Shown here: positions 9,110 through 17,295 of the stretch, one piece after another
Layout: the number at the start of each line of letters is the position of its first letter
Position numbering within the stretch: the stretch's first letter is position 1
Assembly (NCBI GenBank): GCA_947303335.1
Contig: CAMYYB010000008.1
Coordinates: 1-62,218 of the forward strand
Reading direction: 5' to 3'
Origin: an uncultured Bacteroidales bacterium
GTDB lineage: Bacteria; Bacteroidota; Bacteroidia; Bacteroidales; F082
Length of the DNA stretch: 62,218 bases
Position numbers and translations under genes: made by a program
The notes under the pieces: generated by a model
What the model saw: only the letters and a program-made list of their open reading frames with translations
Database searches by the model: none
Told to the model about the DNA's origin: nothing

Positions 9110-9137
9110 AAAGCCCGGCGAAATCTCGTCGGGCTTT
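9110..9137 (-). terminator. Intrinsic terminator of the OmpA-family gene
   Basis: A 12-bp stem (AAAGCCCGGCGA with TCGTCGGGCTTT) with an AATC loop. On the minus strand it is followed by a run of T, so it terminates the gene ending at 9178. Confidence 0.85.
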
Positions 9138-9177
9138 CATTATCAAACTACTAAAACTATGAAAACTATTCTACGTT

Positions 9178-10467
9178 TTACTTAGCCTCTTTGACCAACT
9201 GAATCAACACTCGTCTGTCGTATTCAGTCGGATCAAGAATCTTCACACCTCCGATGGGGTCGATTTCGATTTGTTCAGCAGGGACACCCAATTCAAGGAG
9301 TTCAATCTTAATCTTGTTGCAACGATTCTCCGACAAGGTCTGGTTATAGGCTGGAGTAGCAGTGGCGCTGTCGCATGAACCCGTCAAACGAAGCTTGTAA
9401 CCATTCTCCTTGGCAACCTTAGCAATCTCACGCAGATTGACGATGTCTCTTCTCGACATCAACTGATAGGAGTCACGATGGAAGAAGATGGAGAAGGGAT
9501 AGCTGAGAATCTCTTCTTGGCAAGGTACCGGTACCGGGACGAAAGTAGGAACGGTATCGTGAACATAAACCGTATCGCCAGGGAAGAGAGGCAACAACTT
9601 CTTGATGGAGTCCAACTCGGCACAGCAGTCAATGGGCAGGTCATACTCTCTGGTAAAGTAGTAAATGAGACCCAATGAAGCTGTATACATATTGTCGAAA
9701 CGCTTTGGTCTGATATTGTATTCCTCGGTAAACTCATAAGTCCATGAGTCAAGTGTCCATCTTTGGAACGTCCAGTTGAGGTCAAGGTTGATGTCGAAGT
9801 GTTTGCTGATACGGAAGTTGTTGGTCAAGCCAGCGCCACAAGTCAGTTCGAAATTGTAACCTACCGGTCTTTCTGGATGCTCTTTCTTGGCTTTGGCACC
9901 ATCAATCAATGACTTGATAGCGAAGAAGTCTTTTGACACAAAACCACCGCCACCGCCTACATACAGCACTGGAGTCCAAATTCTTTTGGGATTATAATAC
10001 CCTTGGAAGAAATCAATAGGGCTGAACAAAAAATCGGCTTGCAGTCTGTGATAACGCATCGAAGTCCTGTAGATCTCAGCGCCGTGAGACGACTCCACCA
10101 TAGTAGGTTCATCACCATAAAGCCACTGGATATGCTCTAAGCCAATGTGTCTACCGTTGATATAGCTATTGATTCTGGTATTGCTATAACCCAATCTGAC
10201 ACCGACTTTGTGATTAATCCACTTACCAAGGAAAACATTGAAACCTATAGTAGGCTTACCAAATTCAACCTTGGTATAGCTATTATCGAACCACCCTTCG
10301 GGAGTCCTCATACTACCTTGCCACCAGTTGCAAGTAGCACTGCCTGAAATATACCAGTTTTTCCAGGCCTTGGTCGTCAAGTAGCGAACAGAATCAACAT
10401 GTCCGTCAGCCATCACAGAGCCTGTCATTGCCAACAATGCGATAATTGTGATAAATGTTTTTTTCAT
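9178..10467 (-). CDS. OmpA-family outer-membrane protein
   Basis: 429 residues: signal peptide (1-20), an outer-membrane beta-barrel with many aromatic strand ends (about 25-275), a proline-rich linker (VHDTVPTFVPVPVPCQEE), then an OmpA C-terminal domain (about 320-425). In the peptidoglycan-binding loop the usual GHTD reads GSCD, followed by YNQTLSENRCNKI, so the key Asp and Arg remain while His-Thr is changed. It likely anchors the outer membrane to the cell wall. It has its own promoter (10514-10521) and terminator. Confidence 0.82.
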   Translation of the reverse strand: MKKTFITIIALLAMTGSVMADGHVDSVRYLTTKAWKNWYISGSATCNWWQGSMRTPEGWFDNSYTKVEFGKPTIGFNVFLGKWINHKVGVRLGYSNTRINSYINGRHIGLEHIQWLYGDEPTMVESSHGAEIYRTSMRYHRLQADFLFSPIDFFQGYYNPKRIWTPVLYVGGGGGFVSKDFFAIKSLIDGAKAKKEHPERPVGYNFELTCGAGLTNNFRISKHFDINLDLNWTFQRWTLDSWTYEFTEEYNIRPKRFDNMYTASLGLIYYFTREYDLPIDCCAELDSIKKLLPLFPGDTVYVHDTVPTFVPVPVPCQEEILSYPFSIFFHRDSYQLMSRRDIVNLREIAKVAKENGYKLRLTGSCDSATATPAYNQTLSENRCNKIKIELLELGVPAEQIEIDPIGGVKILDPTEYDRRVLIQLVKEAK

Positions 10468-10513
10468 TGCTTTATTACCAATTTGTTATTGTCTAAAGGG
10501 TATAATTGAACTG

Positions 10514-10521
10514 CAAAAATA
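10514..10521 (-). promoter_or_regulatory. -7 box (TATTTTTG) for the OmpA-family gene
   Basis: TATTTTTGC on the minus strand, 46 bases before the start codon at 10467. Confidence 0.5.
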
Positions 10522-10577
10522 GATATTTTTTTCATACGAAAACATCCTTTTTAAAAAAAAGTCGTTTTTCACCCCAA

Positions 10578-11459
10578 TTAATGTTCCGAAAGTCGCTCCA
10601 AAGTGTTCCCGACAAGCTTCCTTACGTAGGGATGATAATCGTTGGCAAATTTTTCAGTGACGCGATTAGCAATGGCAACGCAAATGGTTAAACAGTTATG
10701 TCCCATCATTTTACCAAGTCCATAAAGTGCAGACGATTCCATCTCATAGTTGCAAATTCGCCAACCATTATAATTGAAAGTTTCAATTTTTCGATTAATC
10801 TCGGGATGAGCCAAAGGCATCCTCAAAGTTCGGCCTTGTGGCCCATAGAAACCTGGAGCCGTAGCGGTCACTCCTTTGTAATAGCCCTGTGCCAGACGGT
10901 CAAACAGTTCCTTCGAGCCTTCCACGACGTATGGCAACGGCAAGTCTTTAGGATAATCCATCTGCTCAATGAAAGCATCTCGCATGGCGATTTCGTTCAC
11001 TTCCTTGTTCTTTTGATAGAAGTAAATCAAACCGTCCAGACCAAGGGCATAACGGGTGGCCACAAAACTATTCTCCACCTCGATGTCGGGCTGCAAAGCT
11101 CCACAGGTGCCGATGCGGATAAGGTTCAAAGCGTGATGCTTCTCTTTGGGCATTCTCGTCTTCAGATCGATATTGGCTAACGCATCAAGTTCATTCATTA
11201 CGATGTCAAGATTGTCGGTGCCCATACCCGTGGATAACGCAGTGATACGTTTACCATGGTAATAGCCGGTACGGGTAACGAGTTCGCGATTTTGACTCTC
11301 CACTTCAATCTTGTCAAAGAAAGTGGCGATTTCAACGGCGCGCCCCGGGTCGCCCACTAAGATAATATCATCAGCGATTTCTTCGGGATGCAAGTTCAAA
11401 TGGTATATCGCCCCTTCATTGTTGAGAATAAGCTGCGACGCAGGAATAGGTTGTGTCAT
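10578..11459 (-). CDS. Nucleoside phosphorylase (uridine phosphorylase family)
   Basis: Splits nucleosides with phosphate in pyrimidine or purine salvage. The 293-residue product shows VGDPGRAVEIATFF (phosphate-binding GDPxR), IRIGTCGALQPDI, and YEMESSALYGLGKMMGH, where the E-M-E-S segment contacts the ribose. A longer reading frame begins with TTG at 11483, but that codon lies inside the -7 box, so ATG 11459 (MTQPIPAS) is chosen. Substrate preference is most like uridine phosphorylase but cannot be fixed by eye. Confidence 0.82.
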   Translation of the reverse strand: MTQPIPASQLILNNEGAIYHLNLHPEEIADDIILVGDPGRAVEIATFFDKIEVESQNRELVTRTGYYHGKRITALSTGMGTDNLDIVMNELDALANIDLKTRMPKEKHHALNLIRIGTCGALQPDIEVENSFVATRYALGLDGLIYFYQKNKEVNEIAMRDAFIEQMDYPKDLPLPYVVEGSKELFDRLAQGYYKGVTATAPGFYGPQGRTLRMPLAHPEINRKIETFNYNGWRICNYEMESSALYGLGKMMGHNCLTICVAIANRVTEKFANDYHPYVRKLVGNTLERLSEH

Positions 11460-11480
11460 ATTCGTTTGATTTTGAGGCTG

Positions 11481-11488
11481 CAAAGATA
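11481..11488 (-). promoter_or_regulatory. -7 box (TATCTTTG) for the nucleoside phosphorylase
   Basis: A consensus TATCTTTGC on the minus strand, 21 bases before the chosen ATG. It sits back to back with the cinA -7 box at 11502-11509. Confidence 0.65.
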
Positions 11489-11501
11489 ATGTTTTTTTTC
11501 C

Positions 11502-11509
11502 TATTTTTG
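11502..11509 (+). promoter_or_regulatory. -7 box (TATTTTTG) for cinA
   Basis: TATTTTTGC lies 16 bases before the cinA ATG; together with 11481-11488 it forms a compact divergent promoter. Confidence 0.6.
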
Positions 11510-11525
11510 CACAAACTATATCATC

Positions 11526-12791
11526 ATGAACGACATCATCATAAAAAACATCTCCATCGGCGATGAATTACTTATAGGACAGGTAATTAACACTAATGCA
11601 GCCTGGTTAGGCAACCGCCTCACGGACGCCGGATTTCGTTTGGATTCCGTCTTAACCATTGGTGATTCGGAGCAAGCCATTATGGATGCACTAGAGAACT
11701 GCATGGATGCAGACTTGGTACTGGTGACAGGAGGTCTTGGCCCAACTGCAGACGATATCACCAAACCCACCGTCTGCAAATTCTTTGGAACCGAGTTGGA
11801 GTTTTGTCAGGCGGCTTACGACAATATCATTTCCTTATTCAAGCGCAGAGGTTTCCTGATGAGTGAACGAAACCGAGGTCAAGCTTTTTTGCCAAAGTCG
11901 GGTCAGTATGTGCCTAACACCTACGGCACAGCACCTTGCATGTGGCTTGAGAAGAAAGGGGTTGTCTTTGCCTTCATGCCTGGGGTACCCTACGAGATGA
12001 AAGGCATTTTCAATGACGAGTTGCTGCCTCGCATCAAGGAACGGTTCCACCAAGTACCTTACGAAAAACGCGTCATTATGACAACCGGCATCGGTGAATC
12101 GTTTCTGGCCGACACCATCAAAGACTGGGAAGACAGTCTGCCCGATTTCCTGTCACTGGCTTATCTACCTCAATATGGTATGGTGCGTTTACGTCTGAGT
12201 GGCAGACATGAAGACGCTGCATTATTACACGACACTTTGAATCAAAAAATCGCAGCATTGGTGAAACTGATTCCTGAGTACATCTTCGCTATGGAAGACA
12301 AACCCATCGAACACGTCGTGTTTGACCTATTAAAGGAAAAGGGACTGTCTTTCGCGTCAGCAGAGAGTTGCACTGGAGGCAACATCGCCCATGTCATCAC
12401 CCTAATTCCAGGCAGCTCTGAAGTTTTCAGAGGTACAGCCGTCACTTATGCTACACCCACAAAAACGAAAGTACTTGGAGTTCCTGCTGAAGTCATTGAA
12501 CAACATACTGTCGTAAGTCAACCCGTAGTGGAATATATGGCACAAGGTGTCCGCGAACTGATGGAAACAGATTTCGGAGTAGCCACAACGGGTGTGGCAG
12601 GACCAAGTGGCGGCTCAGAAGAAACGCCTGTCGGTACCGTTTGGATTGGCGTATCCTCTCCAAAAGGCGTAGTCTCAAAGTGCTTCAATTTTGGCAAAGA
12701 CAGAGAAAATGTCATCAACCGCGCAACCATCATGTCTTATGAGATGCTCCGGAAAGAAATTTTGTCTTACACAGAAAACGCAGAATTATGA
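11526..12791 (+). CDS. cinA: CinA, nicotinamide-nucleotide amidase / competence-damage protein
   Basis: CinA proteins deamidate NMN and often hydrolyse ADP-ribose, recycling pyridine nucleotides. The N-terminal MoCF-like domain (about 1-170) has SIGDELLIGQVINTNAAWL and VTGGLGPTADDITK. The C-terminal amidase domain (about 260-415) has SAESCTGGNIAHVIT, with the likely catalytic Ser, and TTGVAGPSGGSEETPVGTVW. The length (421) is normal. Its stop overlaps the next gene by four bases (ATGA). Confidence 0.9.
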   Translation: MNDIIIKNISIGDELLIGQVINTNAAWLGNRLTDAGFRLDSVLTIGDSEQAIMDALENCMDADLVLVTGGLGPTADDITKPTVCKFFGTELEFCQAAYDNIISLFKRRGFLMSERNRGQAFLPKSGQYVPNTYGTAPCMWLEKKGVVFAFMPGVPYEMKGIFNDELLPRIKERFHQVPYEKRVIMTTGIGESFLADTIKDWEDSLPDFLSLAYLPQYGMVRLRLSGRHEDAALLHDTLNQKIAALVKLIPEYIFAMEDKPIEHVVFDLLKEKGLSFASAESCTGGNIAHVITLIPGSSEVFRGTAVTYATPTKTKVLGVPAEVIEQHTVVSQPVVEYMAQGVRELMETDFGVATTGVAGPSGGSEETPVGTVWIGVSSPKGVVSKCFNFGKDRENVINRATIMSYEMLRKEILSYTENAEL

Positions 12792-13786
12792 GAAGTTTAA
12801 TCCCCCTCCTCGCCTTTTGCCTTGTGATGGCCTCGTGTCACGAAAAAGAACCTGCCTACAAGGCCAGACTCGACATCAAGCCAGAAACCTATGACCTACA
12901 GTTCGAGCGTTATGAGGACGTGCTTTTCAATCTCGACACCGCTGATTTTCAGCAGGAACTCATGCGGGTTCAAAACGATTACCGCGTATTTCTCGGTGGC
13001 GACCTCAACAATCCCAATGCCGTGAAATATCTGAAGGACTTTGCCACCGACCCTTTTTGCATGAATTTATATTATAAGGTGAAAAATGCCTTTCCCGATT
13101 TGAAGGAAGTGGAGCCAATGGTGGAAGACGTGCTAGCCCGCTTCCATCACTACTATCCCGACATCGAGTTACCCCAAAAAGCATATACTTGCATTACAGG
13201 CATTAATTACGACGAGCCTCCGATACAGGTCATCGACAACCATCTGGTGATTTCCTTGGACTGGTATCTCAACCGCGACGAGGTCTACGACCAAATCGGG
13301 ATGCCTAAATATTTTCAGGTGCGCACCTCTCCAGTAACAATAGCTAAGGATGTCGCCAACCGCCTCTATATGTACTACCTGTATGAATGGCGCAAGCAGG
13401 GACAAATTGTCGGTGAGATGGTGTTTTACGGACGTTTGAACTATTTCATCGAAGCCCTTTGCCCCGCTATGCCTGACAGCATCTTGCTGGGTTATTCCTC
13501 CTCTCAATGGCATTGGGCGGTAGAGAATGAAGGACAAGTGTGGGCCGATATCGTGGGCAGTCGCCGTTTATACGATGCAGGCTTGGATGCCTACATGATG
13601 TATTTTGGCGACGGGCCATTCACCCAAGCCTACAGCAATGAAGCTCCCTCACGACTCGGGGAGTTCTTCGGGCTGAACATCGTCCGCTCCTACGCTTCTA
13701 TCCACGATACTCCCCTTCAAGAGCTGATGCGGCGCAAGGACTTGCAGAACATCTTCCAAGATTCAGGGTATAAGCCGAGGAAATAG
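12788..13786 (+). CDS. gldB: GldB-like gliding-motility lipoprotein
   Basis: A 332-residue lipoprotein; the signal peptide ends in the lipobox VMASC, with Cys17 as the lipid-modified residue. The rest resembles GldB: an N-terminal FERYEDVLFNLD, a central ITGINYDEPPIQVIDNHLVISLDWYL, and a C-terminal segment with LGEFFGLNIVRSY. GldB is required for gliding in flavobacteria, but homologues persist in non-gliding Bacteroidales, where they are often linked to T9SS or protease-type roles; function here is uncertain. It is coupled to cinA. Confidence 0.75.
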   Translation: MRSLIPLLAFCLVMASCHEKEPAYKARLDIKPETYDLQFERYEDVLFNLDTADFQQELMRVQNDYRVFLGGDLNNPNAVKYLKDFATDPFCMNLYYKVKNAFPDLKEVEPMVEDVLARFHHYYPDIELPQKAYTCITGINYDEPPIQVIDNHLVISLDWYLNRDEVYDQIGMPKYFQVRTSPVTIAKDVANRLYMYYLYEWRKQGQIVGEMVFYGRLNYFIEALCPAMPDSILLGYSSSQWHWAVENEGQVWADIVGSRRLYDAGLDAYMMYFGDGPFTQAYSNEAPSRLGEFFGLNIVRSYASIHDTPLQELMRRKDLQNIFQDSGYKPRK

Positions 13787-13852
13787 TTGTCAGTTGATAG
13801 TTTTTGGTTAAAAACAGGATTTTTTTATATTATTGCTTTTCAATAGTATATC

Positions 13853-13893
13853 CGACAGCAAACGACAACAAACGACTACTGTCGACAACAAAC
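13853..13893. repeat. Three short direct repeats before yifB
   Basis: GACAGCAAAC, GACAACAAAC and GACAACAAAC lie at 13853, 13864 and 13884, with a small CGAC-TACT-GTCG inverted repeat between the last two. They fill the 176-base gap between the gldB-like gene and yifB. No function is evident; an operator is possible. Confidence 0.35.
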
Positions 13894-13926
13894 GTTTAAT
13901 CAACGGATAATTCTTGACACAGTTTG

Positions 13927-13934
13927 CATCTTTG
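13927..13934 (+). promoter_or_regulatory. -7-like box (CATCTTTG) for yifB
   Basis: CATCTTTGCGG lies 29 bases before ATG 13963 and differs from TATCTTTG at one base. It overlaps an upstream in-frame TTG, arguing against that TTG as a start. Confidence 0.4.
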
Positions 13935-13962
13935 CGGCATAATTCATCAAAACCCTACAATT

Positions 13963-15498
13963 ATGCTAGTAAAGACATTCGGATGCGCCTTATTCGGTAT
14001 TGACGCCATCACCGTCACCATTGAGGTGAACATTGACAAAGGTATGCCCAATTATTTCACCGTCGGTCTACCCGACAGTGCCATCAAGGAAAGCCAGCAA
14101 CGTATTGAAGCCGCCATTGGAAACCTCGGCTATAGCTATCCTCACAAAAGGATTGTCGTCAACTTGGCTCCAGCTGATATCCGCAAGGAGGGCTCGGCTT
14201 ACGACTTGCCCATCGCCATTGGCATCCTGTCAGCTTTGGAACAGATGAACAGCGACCTATTGGATCAGTTCGTCATCATGGGGGAACTTTCGTTAGACGG
14301 CACCGTCAACCCCATCAAAGGCAGTCTGCCCATCGCCATTAAAGCCAAGCATGACGGCTTCAGGGGACTTATCATTCCCAAAGAGAACGCACGCGAGGCA
14401 GCTGTGGTAGAAGGCCTTGCTGTGTACGGCGTTTCTAATATGAGCGAGGTTATCTCCATCCTTAACGGCGAAACTGAGATACAGCCTGTTCAAGCCGTAG
14501 TTGCAGAGGAAGATGACAACAACTTTTTCGGCGTGGATTTCAGCGATGTGAAAGGTCAGGAGAACATCAAACGAGCCTTGGAGATTGCAGCGGCAGGCGG
14601 ACACAACGTAATATTGATTGGACCTCCCGGCAGCGGCAAGACCATGTTGGCCAAACGAATGCCCACCATCCTCCCTCCCCTCACGATGGCTGAGGCTCTT
14701 GAGACCACCAAAATTCATTCGGTAGCGGGGTTGGTAAGCAGCCACACCTCTCTCATCTGGAAACGGCCTTTCCGTAGTCCTCACCACACCATCAGCGATG
14801 CAGGACTTGTAGGCGGCGGCACCTATCCACAACCAGGCGAGATTTCGTTGGCCCACAACGGCGTACTCTTCCTCGATGAATTGCCAGAGTTTAAACGCAC
14901 AGCTCTTGAGGTTATGCGTCAGCCAATGGAAGAACGTACCGTCACCATCTCGCGAGCCAAAATGACCGTAGACTTCCCAGCCAACTTCATGATGGTAGCC
15001 TCGATGAACCCTTGTCCTTGCGGTTACTACAATCATCCTGACAGACAATGCACCTGCAAACCCGGAATGGTACAGCAATACCTCAACCGAATCAGCGGGC
15101 CCTTAATGGACCGCATCGACCTACACGTGGAGGTTGTACCTGTTGCCTATAAGGATCTGGCATCAAGAAGCGGTGGAGAGTCAAGTGCAACGGTACGCGA
15201 GCGAGTCATCAAGGCGAGGAAGATACAAGAGCAACGCTATGCCGAATTCCCCACCATCCACGCCAATGCGCAGATGAACTCCCAACTCATCCAAAAATAC
15301 TGCGAACTCAACGAACCTTGCCGCAACCTGCTGAAAAATGCAATGAACCGTCTCGGCCTCTCAGCCCGCGCCTACGATAGAATCCTAAAAGTATCTCGCA
15401 CCATCGCCGACCTCGATGGAAGCGAGAACATTCAGCCAGGACATCTCGCCGAAGCTATTAATTATAGGAGTCTGGACAGAGACAGTTGGGGGAGTTGA
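13963..15498 (+). CDS. yifB: YifB/ComM-type Mg-chelatase-like AAA+ ATPase
   Basis: A 511-residue AAA+ motor related to ComM, a branch-migration helicase that helps integrate DNA in natural transformation. The N-terminal ribosomal-S5-like domain carries GLPDSAIKESQQRIEAA. The ATPase has Walker A GPPGSGKTML and Walker B LFLDELPEF. The zinc motif CPCGYYNHPDRQCTC follows, then the C-terminal ComM domain. ATG 13963 (MLVKTFGCALFGID) matches the family start. Its natural-transformation role in Bacteroidales is unproven. Confidence 0.9.
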   Translation: MLVKTFGCALFGIDAITVTIEVNIDKGMPNYFTVGLPDSAIKESQQRIEAAIGNLGYSYPHKRIVVNLAPADIRKEGSAYDLPIAIGILSALEQMNSDLLDQFVIMGELSLDGTVNPIKGSLPIAIKAKHDGFRGLIIPKENAREAAVVEGLAVYGVSNMSEVISILNGETEIQPVQAVVAEEDDNNFFGVDFSDVKGQENIKRALEIAAAGGHNVILIGPPGSGKTMLAKRMPTILPPLTMAEALETTKIHSVAGLVSSHTSLIWKRPFRSPHHTISDAGLVGGGTYPQPGEISLAHNGVLFLDELPEFKRTALEVMRQPMEERTVTISRAKMTVDFPANFMMVASMNPCPCGYYNHPDRQCTCKPGMVQQYLNRISGPLMDRIDLHVEVVPVAYKDLASRSGGESSATVRERVIKARKIQEQRYAEFPTIHANAQMNSQLIQKYCELNEPCRNLLKNAMNRLGLSARAYDRILKVSRTIADLDGSENIQPGHLAEAINYRSLDRDSWGS

Positions 15499-15609
15499 GT
15501 CACTCTTTTCTGTTCCGGCCAAATAATGCCCCAATCCATTGCCGATTAAGCCGTGAGGTATTCTATCGCTTGATGAGTTTCGGGCATTCGGCCTCAGAGG
15601 CGTAGGTAT

Positions 15610-15669
15610 GGCTCCAGTCAAACCAATGCCAACCACGATGATATCAAGTTTGCGTTTGTTGGCTGGATT
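15610..15669 (-). pseudogene. 20-codon remnant resembling SdhA/FrdA flavoprotein N-terminus
   Basis: Read on the minus strand these 60 bases give NPANKRKLD followed by IIVVGIGLTGA, a dinucleotide-binding GxGxxG turn. Bacteroidota succinate dehydrogenase/fumarate reductase flavoproteins carry an almost identical stretch in their first 60 residues (from memory: VNPANKR-LD-IVVGTGLAGA). Nothing downstream in any frame continues the protein: the open frame goes on with unrelated Pro/Arg/Ser-rich sequence. It appears to be a scrap of a duplicated or translocated gene in the yifB-bcp gap. Confidence 0.45.
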
Positions 15670-15726
15670 AATGAGAATGCCGACTAGGATTTTCTTTGAA
15701 ATGGAGTGATTTTGCGGAGATTCACA

Positions 15727-16173
15727 CTATTCCAGGATTTGGGCTGTGTGGTTCTTGGTGTCCACCTTTCCGATGGCATCGATAATAATACCGTTTTCGT
15801 CGATGACATAAGTAGTACGCAATGTGCCTTCAGTCACCTTGCCATACATCTTTTTCTCGCCCCAAGCCTCGTATGATTTCAAAATAGTGAGGTCGGTATC
15901 AGCAATAAGATGGAATGGCAGTTGATATTTTGCGATAAAATTCTGGTGCGACTTAGTGCTGTCGCGGCTGACCCCCAGCACGTTATAGCCTAATGAGAGG
16001 AAGCGATTATAGTTGTCACGCAGGTCGCAGGCTTCAGCGGTGCAGCCCGGGGTGCTGTCCTTGGGATAGAAGTAAAGCACCAACTTCTTCCCTGCGAAGT
16101 CGGTAAGTTTTACGGTATTGCCGTTTTCGTCCTTGCCCTCAAAGTAAGGGGCTCTTGTTCCTTTTTGCAGCAT
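15727..16173 (-). CDS. bcp: Thioredoxin-dependent thiol peroxidase (BCP-type peroxiredoxin)
   Basis: Reduces hydrogen peroxide and organic peroxides in the cytosol using thioredoxin. The 148-residue product contains TPGCTAEACDLRDNY: the first Cys is peroxidatic and the second, five residues on, is the resolving Cys of atypical two-Cys BCPs. VLGVSRDSTKSHQNF and LPFHLIADTD complete the fold. The gene stands alone with a consensus -7 box at 16197-16204. Confidence 0.93.
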   Translation of the reverse strand: MLQKGTRAPYFEGKDENGNTVKLTDFAGKKLVLYFYPKDSTPGCTAEACDLRDNYNRFLSLGYNVLGVSRDSTKSHQNFIAKYQLPFHLIADTDLTILKSYEAWGEKKMYGKVTEGTLRTTYVIDENGIIIDAIGKVDTKNHTAQILE

Positions 16174-16196
16174 AATCGTTCAGTTTGTTCAGGGTG

Positions 16197-16204
16197 CAAA
16201 GATA
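16197..16204 (-). promoter_or_regulatory. -7 box (TATCTTTG) for bcp
   Basis: Consensus TATCTTTGCACC on the minus strand, 23 bases before the bcp ATG. Confidence 0.65.
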
Positions 16205-16279
16205 CTTGTTTTTCTGTTTGCTGTCATGAAATTGTTATGTTAAAACCCAAACGCAGGTTCAAATAACAAGTGCAAAAAG

Positions 16280-16471
16280 TTACTCACTTACTCACTTACT
16301 CACTTTTGACATTAAGGTTTTTCGATGTTGAAACGACAGGTAACATCATTAAAAAATTAATTTTATTATTATTATAATATTATTATAATAATATTATAAT
16401 AATAATAAATTTTTCTTGTCACAAGTTTGCAAAATTTAATGTCCGAAGTGAGTAACTGAGTAACTGAGTAA
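16280..16471. repeat. Cruciform-prone palindrome with inverted octamer arrays
   Basis: This fills most of the gene-free stretch 16174-16720. Three direct copies of TTACTCAC (16280-16303) face GTGAGTAA and two CTGAGTAA (16448-16471) in opposite orientation. Between them is a perfect AT-only palindrome of 48 bp at 16362-16409, built from TTA/TAA triplets. The whole block could fold as one large stem with a second internal stem, in DNA or RNA. A similar layout occurs at 60241-60402. Confidence 0.8.
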
Positions 16472-16515
16472 GTTCGACGCAAAACGCGCCGAAAACGGAC
16501 ATCGTAGAACCTCGA

Positions 16516-16566
16516 CAGTTTGGTGCCGCCAAACTGGGAGTTCGCCACAAGCAAACTGGGAGTTTG
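16516..16566. repeat. Two small hairpins (CAGTTTGG/CCAAACTG and CAAACT/AGTTTG)
   Basis: CAGTTTGG-TGCCG-CCAAACTG at 16516-16536 is a perfect eight-bp hairpin; CAAACT-GGG-AGTTTG at 16552-16566 is a related six-bp one. The rest of the gap to 16720 holds a GC-rich stem (TGCCCCAC near 16664 with GTGGGGGCA near 16682) but no gene that I can see. Confidence 0.6.
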
Positions 16567-16720
16567 GTACCGCCAAAGTAACTATTAGTGCAAAAGAGTT
16601 ACTGCATCCGAACACCATAAGTGCTTCTGCCTTTTCGAACTTCTATGTTGAACTTAGCCCAGATGCCCCACCCCAAGGACTGTGGGGGCACTTGGGACAA
16701 TATGGGGTGTCAAACCTATA

Positions 16721-17185
16721 TCAGAATAAAACATCCTGCTTCAGCATCGCCTCGCAGCCTTCGACGAGGTCGCGATAGGTGGTCTCAAAATCGCCCGTGT
16801 ACCAAGGATCGGCAACATCACGGGTATAGCCAGCATACGACATCATTAGGCGAACCTTTCCATCAGGGTCGGTGGGGATGATACGACGCAGCCAACGAAG
16901 GTTGGACGCATCCATGCAAATGATGCGGTCGAAACGATGGTAATCGGCTTGGGTAATCTGGCGGGCACTCTTGGAGGCATCGTAGGAAATTCCGTGATGC
17001 TCAAGGCAATGCTTGGCGTAAGGATAGATAGGGTTGCCTATCTCCTCGGTGGATACTGCAGCTGACTCGATATAGTAGCGGGCCTCAAGCCCCTTGAATT
17101 TCACCATTGCCTTGAGGATAAACTCCGCCATAGGGCTGCGGCAAATGTTCCCGTGACAGACAAAAAGAATTTTCGTTGGTTTCAT
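16721..17185 (-). CDS. Low-molecular-weight protein tyrosine phosphatase
   Basis: Dephosphorylates tyrosine-phosphorylated proteins in the cytosol; in bacteria often tied to polysaccharide export or arsenate reduction. The catalytic P-loop VCHGNICRSPMAEF (C-x5-R-S) is at residues 9-22, and the general-acid motif ADPWYTGDFETTY is near residue 124. The 154-residue length is normal. No tyrosine kinase or Wzc-like gene lies beside it, so its partner is unknown. It is divergent from the zinc-ribbon gene. Confidence 0.92.
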   Translation of the reverse strand: MKPTKILFVCHGNICRSPMAEFILKAMVKFKGLEARYYIESAAVSTEEIGNPIYPYAKHCLEHHGISYDASKSARQITQADYHRFDRIICMDASNLRWLRRIIPTDPDGKVRLMMSYAGYTRDVADPWYTGDFETTYRDLVEGCEAMLKQDVLF

Positions 17186-17241
17186 ACCATACCTTATTAT
17201 GATTTCTTCGCCTCACTTCATACAAGCCACATAAAGATTTG

Positions 17242-17249
17242 CAAAAATA
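17242..17249 (-). promoter_or_regulatory. -7 box (TATTTTTG) for the tyrosine phosphatase
   Basis: TATTTTTGC on the minus strand, 57 bases before the start; it pairs with the opposite box at 17281-17288 to form a divergent promoter. Confidence 0.5.
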
Positions 17250-17280
17250 GGCATTTTAGGTGTGCCTACAAAACTTTTCG

Positions 17281-17288
17281 TATTTTTG
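17281..17288 (+). promoter_or_regulatory. -7 box (TATTTTTG) for the zinc-ribbon gene
   Basis: TATTTTTGCGG lies seven bases before ATG 17296. This implies a very short leader and rules out the upstream in-frame GTG at 17260. Confidence 0.55.
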
Positions 17289-17295
17289 CGGCGCA

